Shown: positions 1 to 8,519, counted from the first letter of the stretch. The stretch is 64,000 nt of DNA from Aldehydirespirator sp963662645 (GCA_963662645.2 OY759762.1:1674001-1738000), one strand, 5' to 3'. The notes: generated by a model from the letters alone, not told the origin. Numbers and translations are program-made.

Positions 1-1
1 G

Positions 2-364
2 TCGGCCCTGCTGGCGTCGCTCGACGACGTGCTGGCCGAGGGCCAGGTGTTCGTGGTGGGGGCCTCGAACCGTCCCGAGCTGATCGATGAGGCCGTGCTG
101 CGCTCCGGACGCCTGGGAGTGCACCTCGGGGTGGCCAACCCCGACGGCGCCCGCCGCGGTGCACTGCTCGGATCGCTGGCCGCCGCCCACTGCCTGGAAC
201 TCGAAGAGGACCTGGCCGCGGAACTGGCCAACAGCACGGCTGGCTGGAGCGCGGCCGACATCGTGATGCTGGTGGCCGAGGCGGCCAGCCGGGCCGCGTT
301 CCAGGACCGCCCGATGCGCTTCGACGACCTGGTGGAGGCCATGCCCGCCATCACCCGGCTGTAG
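2..364 (+). CDS. AAA+ ATPase, C-terminal part (5' end outside window)
   Basis: The reading frame is open from base 2 and stops at 362-364, so only the last 120 residues are present. They carry the second half of an AAA+ module: a sensor-1 type ASNRPELID stretch, the LRSGRLG segment that supplies the arginine finger, and a C-terminal helical lid with WSAADIVMLVAEAA around the sensor-2 position. This order is typical of CDC48/FtsH-like classic AAA proteins. The Walker motifs and any N-terminal domain lie upstream, so the substrate cannot be named. The next gene starts 26 bp later on the same strand. Confidence 0.8.
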   Translation, partial: SALLASLDDVLAEGQVFVVGASNRPELIDEAVLRSGRLGVHLGVANPDGARRGALLGSLAAAHCLELEEDLAAELANSTAGWSAADIVMLVAEAASRAAFQDRPMRFDDLVEAMPAITRL

Positions 365-389
365 AGCTGCTCGGCCTCTGGAGAGCCCG

Positions 390-2000
390 ATGAAGATCGC
401 CGGGTCGGTGAGCGGGTCGGCTGGAATGGCCAGCGGCCACCGGCTGGCCACCGAAGCTGGGATCAAGGCGCTGAAGGCAGGCGGCACCGCGGTGGACGCG
501 GCGCTGGCCGCGGCGTTCACCCAGTGGGTGGTGAACGCACCTCAGTCGGGTCCCGGCGGAGAGATGGTGGCTCTGGTAGCCGGTGCGGGCGACGGCAACC
601 GCGCGGACAGCGACAACGGCGGCAGTTGCACGGGCGGCAGTGTCGAGGTGTACGGCGGGTGGTCGCGGGTGCCGCTGGCGACCGGCCGCGACCGTGCGGC
701 CTCCGGGACGGGCGGCCGCGAGGCGCAGGCGGGATGGCCCCCGACCAACGGTCCCCGCAATGCGGTGGTGCCGGGCTCGCTCAGGGGTGCGGAGGCGGCG
801 TGGAAGGCCCACGGAAGACTCGACTGGGCCAGACTCTTCTCCGGCGCCCTGGCTGCCGCGGCCGGCCACACCGTCACACCGCGCATGGCCGAGGTGTACG
901 AGCGGGTCGAGAGCCGGGGCCACACAGACGCCCTGCGACGCATGCTGGGCAGCCAGAGCGCCCCGAGGGCGGGTGCCACCATTCGCATCCCGGACCTGGC
1001 CACCACCCTCGAGCTGATCGCATGGCACGGACCCAACGTCTTCTATCGCGGCAGCCTGGCCGATCGGCTGGTGGCCGCGGCCGAGAAGGAGGGGGCCGCG
1101 CTGCGCCACGAAGACCTCGACGCGATGGTTGCGACGGTGGAACCGGCGGTGCGCTTCGATCTCGACGACATCGTCGTCTGGGTGCCCGGCGCACCCAGCC
1201 AGGCACCGATCACGGCCGCGCTGTTGGCCGCGGTGGAACCGGCGATCGACCCCGCGTCCCGAAGCTTCGCCGAGACGGCGGCCCCGATCGTCGAGCACGA
1301 GCTGACAGAGTTCTGCGCCCTCGGCCCGGCCCGGCCGTCGGGCACGGCCGTCTCGACAGCGGTGGACTCCGCGGGCATGTCGGCCACGGTGGTGCACAGC
1401 CTGGCGGGCGTGCAGTTCGGCACCGGCTGGGTGGCGGGCGACACCGGCGTGGCTTTCAGCAACCGGGTGGGCACCGCTCTGTCGGAACGCCGCGACCTGC
1501 CGGGATGCAATCCGCGGCCCGGTGCGGTGCTGCCTCACACGCTCAGCGCCGCCCACATCAGGCGACGGGCGCAGGCCGCGGTCGACGGCAAGGCCGCCGT
1601 GCGACGCGCGCCGCGAGCGGCAGAGGGCGAGGACTGGATGACCGTGGCCACGCCCGGCGGTGATCGGCAGGTGCAGTGGCTGGCCCAGGCCATCCAGCGT
1701 TTCCGGCGGCGGTCGGACACCGTCGAGATTGCGGCCGGGCCGCGCTGGTTCGTATGCCCCACCGGCGATCGCTTCGGCGTGCCCGCGGGCATCGGCGAGC
1801 CTTGGTACGCCTTCGCCGAGCCGGGCATCGAGTGGCGAGACGACGCCCGTCTAGCCGGCTACGAGGTGCGTGTCACGGCAAGCGCGGGCGGCGGGCTGCA
1901 GCTGGTCGTCGCCACGGACACAGAGCAACGGCCACCCCTCGTAGTCGAACTCGCCAGCGACCCCCGCAGCGGGGGAGCATCGGTCGCTCTCGAGCCCTGA
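390..2000 (+). CDS. Gamma-glutamyltransferase family protein
   Basis: A 536-residue protein of the Ntn-hydrolase gamma-glutamyltransferase family, which cleaves gamma-glutamyl bonds of glutathione and related compounds after self-processing. The N-terminal TEAGIKALKAGGTAVDAALA block (about residues 21-40) and the GPGGEM loop (54-59) are typical. By alignment with the TTHFSVVD block of known enzymes, the self-cleaving nucleophile should be Thr319 in SGTAVSTAVD, so processing looks possible. GCNPRPGAVLPHTLS near residue 380 replaces the usual substrate-binding loop. No signal peptide is visible, so it is probably cytoplasmic. A CTGGAGAG ribosome-binding sequence precedes the ATG. A divergent paralogue lies at 47530-49119. 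The substrate is unknown. Confidence 0.8.
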   Translation: MKIAGSVSGSAGMASGHRLATEAGIKALKAGGTAVDAALAAAFTQWVVNAPQSGPGGEMVALVAGAGDGNRADSDNGGSCTGGSVEVYGGWSRVPLATGRDRAASGTGGREAQAGWPPTNGPRNAVVPGSLRGAEAAWKAHGRLDWARLFSGALAAAAGHTVTPRMAEVYERVESRGHTDALRRMLGSQSAPRAGATIRIPDLATTLELIAWHGPNVFYRGSLADRLVAAAEKEGAALRHEDLDAMVATVEPAVRFDLDDIVVWVPGAPSQAPITAALLAAVEPAIDPASRSFAETAAPIVEHELTEFCALGPARPSGTAVSTAVDSAGMSATVVHSLAGVQFGTGWVAGDTGVAFSNRVGTALSERRDLPGCNPRPGAVLPHTLSAAHIRRRAQAAVDGKAAVRRAPRAAEGEDWMTVATPGGDRQVQWLAQAIQRFRRRSDTVEIAAGPRWFVCPTGDRFGVPAGIGEPWYAFAEPGIEWRDDARLAGYEVRVTASAGGGLQLVVATDTEQRPPLVVELASDPRSGGASVALEP

Positions 2001-2061
2001 TTGTTCACGAGAACTGGGGTCCAGACTGTTGGCCCGATGGGCGATACAGGCTTACCGGTTG

Positions 2062-2067
2062 GTATAC
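2062..2067 (+). promoter_or_regulatory. GTATAC palindrome upstream of acyl-CoA dehydrogenase
   Basis: GGTATACAGG lies 48 bp before the ATG of the acyl-CoA dehydrogenase, with a second ATACAGG 19 bp further upstream. It is one of about a dozen intergenic GTATAC sites in the window. It could be a dyad operator or part of a -10 box; the sequence alone does not decide. Confidence 0.5.
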
Positions 2068-2114
2068 AGGCCCAGTAGTTGCACGCCGCGCCAAGAGGGC
2101 CGGAGGAGCAGCCC

Positions 2115-3257
2115 ATGTACGTCAATCTGACCTTTGCCGATCCGGACTGGCCCGCAGCCACCATCGCGGCCATGTCGGACTTCGCGGCCGAGCACCGCGA
2201 CGAGTTGCGGTCGTGCCAGCGGGCGGCCCGGTTCCCGGCCGAGATCTACGCGGCCATGGGCAGCCGGGGCTGGGTCGGCCCGTTCACGCCCGAATCCGAG
2301 GGCGGCAGCGGGCTGGGAGTGGCCGAGTACTGCCTGATCGAGGAGGAGGTGGGACGGCTGGGGCTGGTGTCGCCGCAGATCTCGATCCAGGGCCAGCGGT
2401 GGCTGATCGACTGGGCCACCGGTGAGCAGCGCGAGCGCTACCTGCCGGGAATCGCCCGGGGCACGCTCATCTTCTCCGAGTCGATCTCCGAGCCGGGCGT
2501 GGGCTCGTCGATGAAGCTGATGCGCACCACCGCCGAACGCGACGGCGACGACTGGATCGTCAACGGCGCCAAGACCCACGTGAACCTGGGCGCCGAGAGC
2601 CAGGTCACCCTGGTGTACGCCATCGCGCCCGAGGGGATCACCGCCTTCCTGGTGGACACCGATCTGCCCGGCGTGTCGACCCGCCACACCGACCCGATCG
2701 GCCTGCGCCTCATCCCCACCGCCGACGTGATGCTGGACAACGTCCGGGTGCCGGGAACGGCGGTTCTGGGCGAGGCCGGGCGGGGCATGGACACCTTCTT
2801 CTCCACGTTCAACATGAGCCGGCTGGGCAACGCCTCGGAGCTGATCGGGTTCGGCCGCCGGGCCCTGGCCGACGCCATCGCCTACGGATCGGGCCGGGAG
2901 GTGGGCACCTCGATGGTGACCGACTTCCAGGGCATCCAGTGGACGGTGGCCGACTGCTACAGCGACCTCTACGGGGCGTCGCTGGCCCGCGACCACGCAG
3001 CCAACCTCCACGACGCCGGCCGCGATGTGGCCCTGGCCACCACCCTGGCCAAGAAGATGGCCATCAGGGCGTCGGAGCACGCGGTCAACGAGGCCTTCGC
3101 CCTGACCGGGGGCCACGGCCTCTACACCGACACCGACTACGGACAGCTCCTGCACGACATGAAGGTGCTGCGGGTGGCGGGAGGCTCCCTGGAGGTGCTG
3201 CGCAACTACGTGGCCCGCCGGGTGCTGCGATCCGACGACTACGAGGGCCTGGGTTGA
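2115..3257 (+). CDS. Acyl-CoA dehydrogenase family protein
   Basis: A 380-residue FAD flavoprotein of the acyl-CoA dehydrogenase family (alpha-beta mobile-flap-alpha layout), which introduces a 2,3 double bond into acyl-CoA thioesters and passes electrons to ETF. The flavin/substrate loop FSESISEPGVGSS and the C-terminal four-helix domain ending ALTGGHGLYTDTDYGQLLHD are recognisable. The start at 2115 is chosen because GGAGGAG lies 8 bp upstream; an in-frame ATG at 2079 lacks one. The block that normally reads YEGTSEIQR is RVAGGSLEVLR here, so the usual catalytic glutamate is not in its standard place. It may be an isovaleryl-type or otherwise divergent member. The fused ETF at 18069-19970 could be its electron acceptor. 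Confidence 0.85.
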   Translation: MYVNLTFADPDWPAATIAAMSDFAAEHRDELRSCQRAARFPAEIYAAMGSRGWVGPFTPESEGGSGLGVAEYCLIEEEVGRLGLVSPQISIQGQRWLIDWATGEQRERYLPGIARGTLIFSESISEPGVGSSMKLMRTTAERDGDDWIVNGAKTHVNLGAESQVTLVYAIAPEGITAFLVDTDLPGVSTRHTDPIGLRLIPTADVMLDNVRVPGTAVLGEAGRGMDTFFSTFNMSRLGNASELIGFGRRALADAIAYGSGREVGTSMVTDFQGIQWTVADCYSDLYGASLARDHAANLHDAGRDVALATTLAKKMAIRASEHAVNEAFALTGGHGLYTDTDYGQLLHDMKVLRVAGGSLEVLRNYVARRVLRSDDYEGLG

Positions 3258-3277
3258 CCCCGCCGCACCCTCTCGAC

Positions 3278-3468
3278 GAATTGGCAGCAATACGCACGCT
3301 ATGGGGGCAAAACGCTGCCAATTCGCGGGCAGGCCACAGCCCCCAACAGAACTGGCAGCAGAACACTCCCCATAGGGGGCAAAACGCCGCCAATTCGCGG
3401 GCAGGCCACAGCCCCCAACAGAACTGGCAGCAGAACACTCCCCATAGGGGGCAAGACGCTGCCAATTC
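3278..3468. repeat. Array A: three 48-bp imperfect palindromes with a 72-bp period
   Basis: Copies lie at 3278-3324, 3349-3396 and 3421-3468. Each has 11-bp outer arms (GAAYTGGCAGC and GCYGCCAATTC) around a centre with a small CCCC-ATA-GGGG stem in copies 2 and 3. The two 24-bp spacers are identical, so the period is exactly 72 bp. The array fills the gap between two codirectional genes. The same family occurs at 43494-43648. Confidence 0.9.
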
Positions 3469-3486
3469 GTTGGTCGGTGTAGTGGC

Positions 3487-5169
3487 GTGAGGAATCTGGC
3501 TGAGTTGGTCTGCGACCGGGTACGGCGCAGACCTGACGCCCGGTTCGGCATGGCCAGCGAGTCCACGCCCACGCTCGAGGTGGCCGTGGGACGAGCACTG
3601 GGCGCGATCGGGGCCCTGGAGGCGGCCGGCGCGGGCTTCGGCCGGCGGGTGGCGCTGATCGGCACCACGTCGGACTCCTACTTGGTCGCCTGGTTGGCCC
3701 TGGTGCTGGCGGGCACCGAGGTCGCCCTGGTGAACCCCGCCTATCCCGACGAGCTGCTGGCCGAGATGCTCGCTCAGCTCTCGCCGGACGCGGTCGTCTG
3801 GTCGGGGCGGACGGCGGCGGAGTCGGTGGCGCCCAGAGCAGCCCACCTCGACGCCAGAGGCCTCGACTCCGGGACGCTGGCAACAGCCAGCGAGGTGTCG
3901 CTGGTGACTGGAACCGACGAGGCAGACGCCGAGACAGCAACGGTCGCCGGCGCGGCAGCCTTGGGGCCGGCAGCCATGGCATCGGCAGCCTTGGGGCCGA
4001 CAGCCGACGGGCCGGCAGCCAAGGGGCCGGCAGCCATGGGGCCCGCAGCCATGGCATCGGCAGCCTTGGCCGATGCCCCCGGGCTTCGCCGAAACCGGCT
4101 CGATGTGGCCGGCTGGATGCACACGTCGGGCACGACCGGCGTGCCCAAGTTCTGTGAGCAGACCCACGAATACTTCCTGCGCCTGGGCCGATTCATAGCC
4201 GACTCGATGTGCTTCTCGGAGGCCGACACCGTGCTGGCGCCGCTGCCGATGTTCCACATCAACCCGCTCGGCTATGGGGTGATCGGCGGGCTGACCGGAG
4301 GCGCCGACGTGCTGGGCCTCGAGCGCTTCTCGGCCAGCGGCTTCTGGCCGACGGTGCGCGACACCGCGGCAACGGTGCTGATCCTGCACGCCCCGCCGGT
4401 GGAGATCCTCAAGCGGGCCACCGGCGGCGCCGACGCGGCCGGGCACCGGGTGAGCCGGGTGTTCTTCGCGGACCCCGACTTCCTGGAGACGTTCGATGTC
4501 CCGCTGGGCTTCTCGGCCTACGGCTCCACCGAGGCCGGCGGCCTGTGCCACATCTGGACCTGGCGCCGGGGCGAGCGGCCGGACCTGGCCGAGGGCATGT
4601 CCCGCTACGGGGGCCGGGCCCGCCACGAAGTGCAGTGGCGGGTCAACGGCACGACCGAAACCGGCGGCGGCACCGGCGCGGGCGAGATCGAGGTGCGGGC
4701 CGACCGGCCCGGGGTGCTGTTCTCCGGCTACCGGCTCCACGATGGGCTGGCCCAGCTATTCGACGACGACGGCTGGTTCGCCACCGGCGATCTGGGCCGG
4801 GTCGACGATGCCGGCAACCTGGTGTTCATCGAGCGGGCCAGCGAGTCGATCCGAGTCAAGGGCGAGTTCGTGCCCATCAGCTACGTGGAGCAGCGCTTCG
4901 CATCGGTTGACGGCATCGACGACGTGGCGGTGTGGCGCCGCAGCAGCGAGCTGGTGGACGACGAGATCGTGCTCTACGTCGTCGGCTCCTTCATCCCAAC
5001 CGAAGCCATCAAGGCGGTGAGTCGACAGCTGCCCGCGTTCATGCGCCCGGCAGCGGCGGCGCGCCTGGCCGAGATCCCCCGCGACTCCGGGGTGGGCAAG
5101 GTGCGGCGGCGCCTGCTCGACGACGCCACCGTGCTGGAGTGGGCCGATCTGGCGGAGGCGGCCGGATGA
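3487..5169 (+). CDS. AMP-binding acyl-CoA synthetase (CaiC-like)
   Basis: A 560-residue class I adenylate-forming enzyme that activates a carboxylic acid with ATP and loads it on CoA. The P-loop motif HTSGTTGVPK is near residue 213, YGSTEAGG forms the A5-type adenine-binding motif, and GWFATGDLG with the C-terminal VGKVRRR lysine complete the set. Spacing of the N-domain is disturbed by a low-complexity Ala/Gly/Pro insertion at about residues 155-195. The start is GTG, 18 bp after palindrome array A. It begins a run of codirectional genes (hydrolase, dehydrogenase, cyclodeaminase) that probably form one catabolic operon. The C-terminus resembles carnitine/crotonobetaine-type ligases, but the substrate is not readable. 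Confidence 0.8.
   Translation: MRNLAELVCDRVRRRPDARFGMASESTPTLEVAVGRALGAIGALEAAGAGFGRRVALIGTTSDSYLVAWLALVLAGTEVALVNPAYPDELLAEMLAQLSPDAVVWSGRTAAESVAPRAAHLDARGLDSGTLATASEVSLVTGTDEADAETATVAGAAALGPAAMASAALGPTADGPAAKGPAAMGPAAMASAALADAPGLRRNRLDVAGWMHTSGTTGVPKFCEQTHEYFLRLGRFIADSMCFSEADTVLAPLPMFHINPLGYGVIGGLTGGADVLGLERFSASGFWPTVRDTAATVLILHAPPVEILKRATGGADAAGHRVSRVFFADPDFLETFDVPLGFSAYGSTEAGGLCHIWTWRRGERPDLAEGMSRYGGRARHEVQWRVNGTTETGGGTGAGEIEVRADRPGVLFSGYRLHDGLAQLFDDDGWFATGDLGRVDDAGNLVFIERASESIRVKGEFVPISYVEQRFASVDGIDDVAVWRRSSELVDDEIVLYVVGSFIPTEAIKAVSRQLPAFMRPAAAARLAEIPRDSGVGKVRRRLLDDATVLEWADLAEAAG
3952..4069. repeat. In-frame low-complexity tandem repeat inside the acyl-CoA synthetase
   Basis: Units built on GGGGCCGGCAGCCATGG and CATCGGCAGCCTTGG repeat in frame and encode LGPAAMASAALGP-like peptides. 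The insert lies just before the ATP-binding motif, between the two halves of the N-domain. Confidence 0.75.
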
Positions 5170-5175
5170 CCGCGA

Positions 5176-5379
5176 GCGACACACGACCAGAGGCCGACAC
5201 ACGACCGGGGGACCAACACACGACCGGGGACCAATACACGACCGGGGGACCAACACACGACCCGAGGCCGACACACGACCGGGGCGCCGACACACGACCG
5301 GGGCGCCGACACACGACCAGAGCAGACACATGACCGGGGCATCGAGATGACCGCAACCGACACATGACCGGGGCATCGA
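5176..5379. repeat. Minisatellite between acyl-CoA synthetase and DUF6282 gene
   Basis: About ten imperfect copies of a unit like GACACACGACCGGGG, followed by two copies of CACATGACCGGGGCATCGAG. ATGACCG occurs at 5166 (overlapping the previous stop), at 5347 and at the real start 5381. This suggests the original ATGA overlap start was pushed away by repeat growth. Confidence 0.85.
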
Positions 5380-5380
5380 G

Positions 5381-6202
5381 ATGACCGTGATCGACGGGAT
5401 GGTTGACTTCCACGTGCACTCGGCGCCCAGCCTGGCGCCCCGTCACAGCCACGATCCCGAGACGATGGCCGAGGCCAAGGCGGCAGGGGTGGCCCGATTC
5501 GTGCTCAAGGCCCACGAGGGATCCTCGGCGGAGCGGGCCGCCCTGCTCGGCGACGAAGCCGTCGGCGGCGTGGTGCTGAACTCGCCCGTCGGCGGGGCCA
5601 ACCCCGACGCGGTGACGGTGGCCGCCGCCCTCGGCGCCCGGGTTGTGTGGCTTCCGACCATCTCTTCGCCCGCTCACATTGCGGCCAGCCAGAGCCCGGA
5701 GCTGTCGGCGCACCGCGGTGTCTCCTTCCGGGAGGTGCCGGTGGTGGAGGACGGCAAGGTGCTGCCAGCATGGCTGGAGGTGCTCGACGAGGTTGCGGCA
5801 GCCGGGATGGTGCTGGCCTCGGGTCACCTGACCATGGACGAAGCCGTCGTGGCGCTCTCGGAAGCCAGGCGTCGTGGCGTCGACCGGCTCCTGGTGAACC
5901 ATCCGGGCCTGACCTTCCTCGGCTGGCGCGACGAGCACCGCGAGCAGTTCCGGGCCCTGGGCGCCCACCTGGAGATAGGCGTGCTGGCAGACATCCTGGC
6001 CGGCGAGGCCGGGCCCACCACCGAGGACCTGGTGGCGAGGTACCCGCACGAACTGCTGGTGTTCGGCAGCGACCTCGGCCACCGGGACTACCCGCCCATC
6101 GCCGAAGGCATCCGGGACTGGGTCGAGCGGCTCGACCCGATCCTGGGCGACCGCGGTCTAGATCAGGTGGCCCGGATCACGGCAGAAGCGATCCTGGCAT
6201 GA
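5381..6202 (+). CDS. DUF6282-type metal-dependent hydrolase
   Basis: A 273-residue amidohydrolase/PHP-like TIM-barrel protein. The N-terminal VDFHVHSAPS motif offers two histidines for metal binding. A lysine/histidine pair in VLKAHEGSSAERA, a LASGHLT histidine and VNHPG further along complete a probable metal site, and FGSDLGH near the C-terminus supplies the late aspartate. The pattern matches proteins annotated DUF6282, whose reaction I do not know. It is followed by an ATGA overlap with the next gene, supporting one operon with the surrounding acyl-CoA ligase and dehydrogenase. The start at 5381 is the third ATGACCG in the region and the only one in frame. Confidence 0.7.
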   Translation: MTVIDGMVDFHVHSAPSLAPRHSHDPETMAEAKAAGVARFVLKAHEGSSAERAALLGDEAVGGVVLNSPVGGANPDAVTVAAALGARVVWLPTISSPAHIAASQSPELSAHRGVSFREVPVVEDGKVLPAWLEVLDEVAAAGMVLASGHLTMDEAVVALSEARRRGVDRLLVNHPGLTFLGWRDEHREQFRALGAHLEIGVLADILAGEAGPTTEDLVARYPHELLVFGSDLGHRDYPPIAEGIRDWVERLDPILGDRGLDQVARITAEAILA

Positions 6203-7287
6203 ACCCTCCGATCGTCGTGAGGCGGATCGCGGTCCTGCCCGGCGACGGGGTGGGCGCCGAAGTGGTGGCCGGACCGGTCGAGTTGCTTGAAGCCATCGCG
6301 GAGGCCGGCCGAATCGAGCTGACCGGCCCCTGGCCGGTGGGGGCCTCAGCCTTCGGCGAACTCGGTACCGGCCTGCCCGCCGTCACTCTGGCCGCCTGCG
6401 ACGACTGCGACGCCATGTTCTTTGGTGCGGCCGGGGAGCATCCGGGCGTCTCGCTGGACGACTACCGGCCCGAGCACTCCATCATCGGCCTGCGCCAGCG
6501 CTACGACCTGCGAGTGAGCATCCGCAACATCGTCCGGGCCGGCGAAAGAAGCGGGCGGCCGCTAATCGTGTTGCGAAACCTGCTGGGCGGGGCCTACGGA
6601 GCAGCGTCCACCCGCACCGAGAGCGACGGCTCGAAGGCTGCCTGCGACAAGGTGATCCTCACCCCCGACCAGATCGCCGAACTGGCCGAGATGGCCTGCG
6701 ACCTGGTCGAACAGGGCCTGGCCTCGAGCATCGTCTCAGCCGACAAGGCCAACCTGATGGCTACCAGCCGGCTGTGGCGGTCGATCACCGGCAGGGTGGC
6801 CGAGGCCCGAGGGGTGCCGCTGCGCCACACCTACGTCGACCGGATGGCCTTCGAGCTTGCCCACGACGATGTCGCAGCCGACACGGTGGTGCTCACTGAA
6901 GGCATCTTCGGCGACATGCTCAGCGACCTGGCCGCGGGTCGAGCCGGGTCGATCGCGCTGTGCGGATCGGCCAGCGTCAATCCCGGCCCGCCGGTACAGG
7001 GCCGTTGCGTGGGCCTGTTCGAGCCGGTGCACGGCTCCGCGCCCCGCCACACCGGCAAGGGGAAGGTCAACCCGTCGGGCGCCTACCTGGCCCTGGCCGC
7101 GCTGCTGGAGTGGTTCCCGGAGACAGCCGAGCTGGGCCCGCCGGTAACCGCGGCGCTCTCCGAGGCTCTGCGAGCCCGTCCCCTCACCTACGATCTGGCG
7201 CCCGCCGGCACCGATCCGGCCAGCACGGACGCCTTCGCTGCCGCGGTCAACGCCGGGGCCCTCCCCCGCCTCAAGGAACTGCTATGA
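6199..7287 (+). CDS. Isopropylmalate/isocitrate-dehydrogenase family enzyme
   Basis: A 362-residue NAD(P)-dependent beta-hydroxyacid oxidative decarboxylase. It opens with RRIAVLPGDGVGAEVV, has the substrate-arginine helix LRQRYDLRVSIRNI, the DRMAFELAH tyrosine-region equivalent, the metal-binding aspartates in TEGIFGDMLSDLAAG, and the cofactor loop LFEPVHGSAPRHTGKGKVNPSG. In the cofactor region it fits LeuB or tartrate-dehydrogenase-like NAD enzymes. No leuACD genes are nearby, and it sits in a degradative operon between a DUF6282 hydrolase and a cyclodeaminase, so a catabolic 3-substituted malate is more likely than leucine synthesis. The ATG overlaps the previous stop by 4 bp. Confidence 0.8.
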   Translation: MNPPIVVRRIAVLPGDGVGAEVVAGPVELLEAIAEAGRIELTGPWPVGASAFGELGTGLPAVTLAACDDCDAMFFGAAGEHPGVSLDDYRPEHSIIGLRQRYDLRVSIRNIVRAGERSGRPLIVLRNLLGGAYGAASTRTESDGSKAACDKVILTPDQIAELAEMACDLVEQGLASSIVSADKANLMATSRLWRSITGRVAEARGVPLRHTYVDRMAFELAHDDVAADTVVLTEGIFGDMLSDLAAGRAGSIALCGSASVNPGPPVQGRCVGLFEPVHGSAPRHTGKGKVNPSGAYLALAALLEWFPETAELGPPVTAALSEALRARPLTYDLAPAGTDPASTDAFAAAVNAGALPRLKELL

Positions 7288-8210
7288 GCCCTGTGCCCCA
7301 TTTCACGGAGGAACAGATCGCGGAGCTGTGTGATCTGGCGACCGTCACCGACTGGCTGGAGCGGGCCTGGCGGGACCTGGGGGCCGGCGAAGCGGCCACC
7401 ACTCTACGGGTGAGGGCTGCGGCCGGCGGGCTGATGGGCAGCGCTATGGCCGCCTCGTGGCCCCGGCATCGAGTGGTGGGCGGCAAGCTCTACCTCACTC
7501 ATCCAGACGGGTTCGCCTTCCTGGTCGGGCTGTTCAGCCCCGACGTCGGGCTGATGGCCACCTTCGACGGACTGGGCCTCACTGCCATTCGCACCGCGGC
7601 AGCCACCGCGCTGGCCGTGCGCCACCTGGCCCCGCCCGACGCGGCGACCGCGGCCGTGTTCGGCACCGGCATCCAGAGCCGGCCGCATGTGCAGGCATTG
7701 GCCCAGGAGCTGCCGCTGCGGGACCTGCGAGTGTGGGGTCGCAATCCAGACAAGGCCGAAGAAGTCGCCACCTGGGGCCGGGCCCGCGGAATCCCGGCCC
7801 GAGCTGTGGCCGACTCCGATGCCGCGGTCACCGGCGCGCGGGTCGTCGCCACCGTGACTTCCAGCTACACACCGGTGTTCGACGGCTCGCGCCTAGACCC
7901 TGCCGCGCTGGTGTGCGCAGTGGGATCCACCAAGGCCAACCGCCAAGAGGTGGACAGCACCACCGTGCGACGAGCCGGATTCGTGGTGAGCGACAGCGCG
8001 GAGGGAGCCCGCACCGAGGCCGGCGACCTGATCCACGCGGCGGCAGAGGGCTGCTTCGACTGGGACGGCATCGCCGACCTGGCCGACGTGATCGCGGGCA
8101 CGGTCACCCCGCCCCAACCCGGAAGCGGGATCGTGCTGTTCGAGTCGCAGGGGGTTGCCCTCCAAGATGTGGTGATCGCCACACTCGCCTACCAGCGCTC
8201 CAATCATTGA
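7284..8210 (+). CDS. Ornithine cyclodeaminase/mu-crystallin family protein
   Basis: A 308-residue member of the OCD/mu-crystallin family (ornithine cyclodeaminase, alanine dehydrogenase, ketimine reductase). The Rossmann motif VFGTGIQSRPHVQALA is near residue 130 and KANRQEVDSTTVRRAG near residue 220 matches the conserved GAxxPxxxElD region. Such enzymes reduce cyclic imines or deaminate amino acids using NAD(P)H. The start overlaps the preceding stop (ATGA), so it is the fourth gene of the run starting at 3487. It could recycle an amino acid released by the DUF6282 hydrolase; that is inference. Confidence 0.8.
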   Translation: MSPVPHFTEEQIAELCDLATVTDWLERAWRDLGAGEAATTLRVRAAAGGLMGSAMAASWPRHRVVGGKLYLTHPDGFAFLVGLFSPDVGLMATFDGLGLTAIRTAAATALAVRHLAPPDAATAAVFGTGIQSRPHVQALAQELPLRDLRVWGRNPDKAEEVATWGRARGIPARAVADSDAAVTGARVVATVTSSYTPVFDGSRLDPAALVCAVGSTKANRQEVDSTTVRRAGFVVSDSAEGARTEAGDLIHAAAEGCFDWDGIADLADVIAGTVTPPQPGSGIVLFESQGVALQDVVIATLAYQRSNH

Positions 8211-8519
8211 ACAAGGCCAAGCGAGAGCTGCGCCGTCTACTGCCAGGCCAACCGCGGCCAAGAGGTCGAGTTCCGCATCACCGCCATGGAACCGGACTCG
8301 TCGATCACGTGGGTGTGCGCCGAGGACACGTCGTGGCCCGTAGCGGGCACCTACCGGCTCAGCGACACGAGCGGCGGCGGCACGCTCATCGCCATGGACC
8401 TGGAAATGACCCCGTCGGGTCCGTTCATCCTCATGCGGCCGTTCGTGCCGCTGCTGGTCAAGCTCCAGCGCAAGAAGTATGCCGACGGCCTGCAGGCCGC
8501 GCTCGGCCAAAGGGGCTAG
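8211..8519 (+). pseudogene. SRPBCC/polyketide-cyclase-like fragment, N-terminus missing
   Basis: A frame running directly after the previous stop encodes VEFRITAMEPDSSITWVC, followed by a GTYRLSDTSGGGT strand pair and a final amphipathic helix. This is the second half of a START/SRPBCC domain, whose normal length is about 140-150 residues. There is no start codon with a ribosome-binding site; the first ATG at 8286 leaves 77 residues. The first strand-helix unit is absent. I read it as a decayed or truncated gene. It overlaps the end of the opposite-strand NTF2-like gene by 4 bp. Confidence 0.5.

Noticed and set aside
351..1556. Long minus-strand frame (401 residues) opposite the first gamma-glutamyltransferase
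   Set aside because: Arg/His/Gly-rich composition with no recognisable motif; it is the antisense shadow of a clear gene in GC-rich DNA. The same holds for other long antisense frames, such as 2052-3668 and 3085-4740.
3278..3468. Array A as a CRISPR array
   Set aside because: Repeats are long, imperfect palindromes, the two spacers are identical, only three units exist and no cas genes are near.
5176..5379. GACACACGACC repeats as CRISPR or as a coding repeat protein
   Set aside because: Units are 15-30 bp with no unique spacers. The frames through it change with each unit and lack homology; the stretch behaves as a minisatellite.
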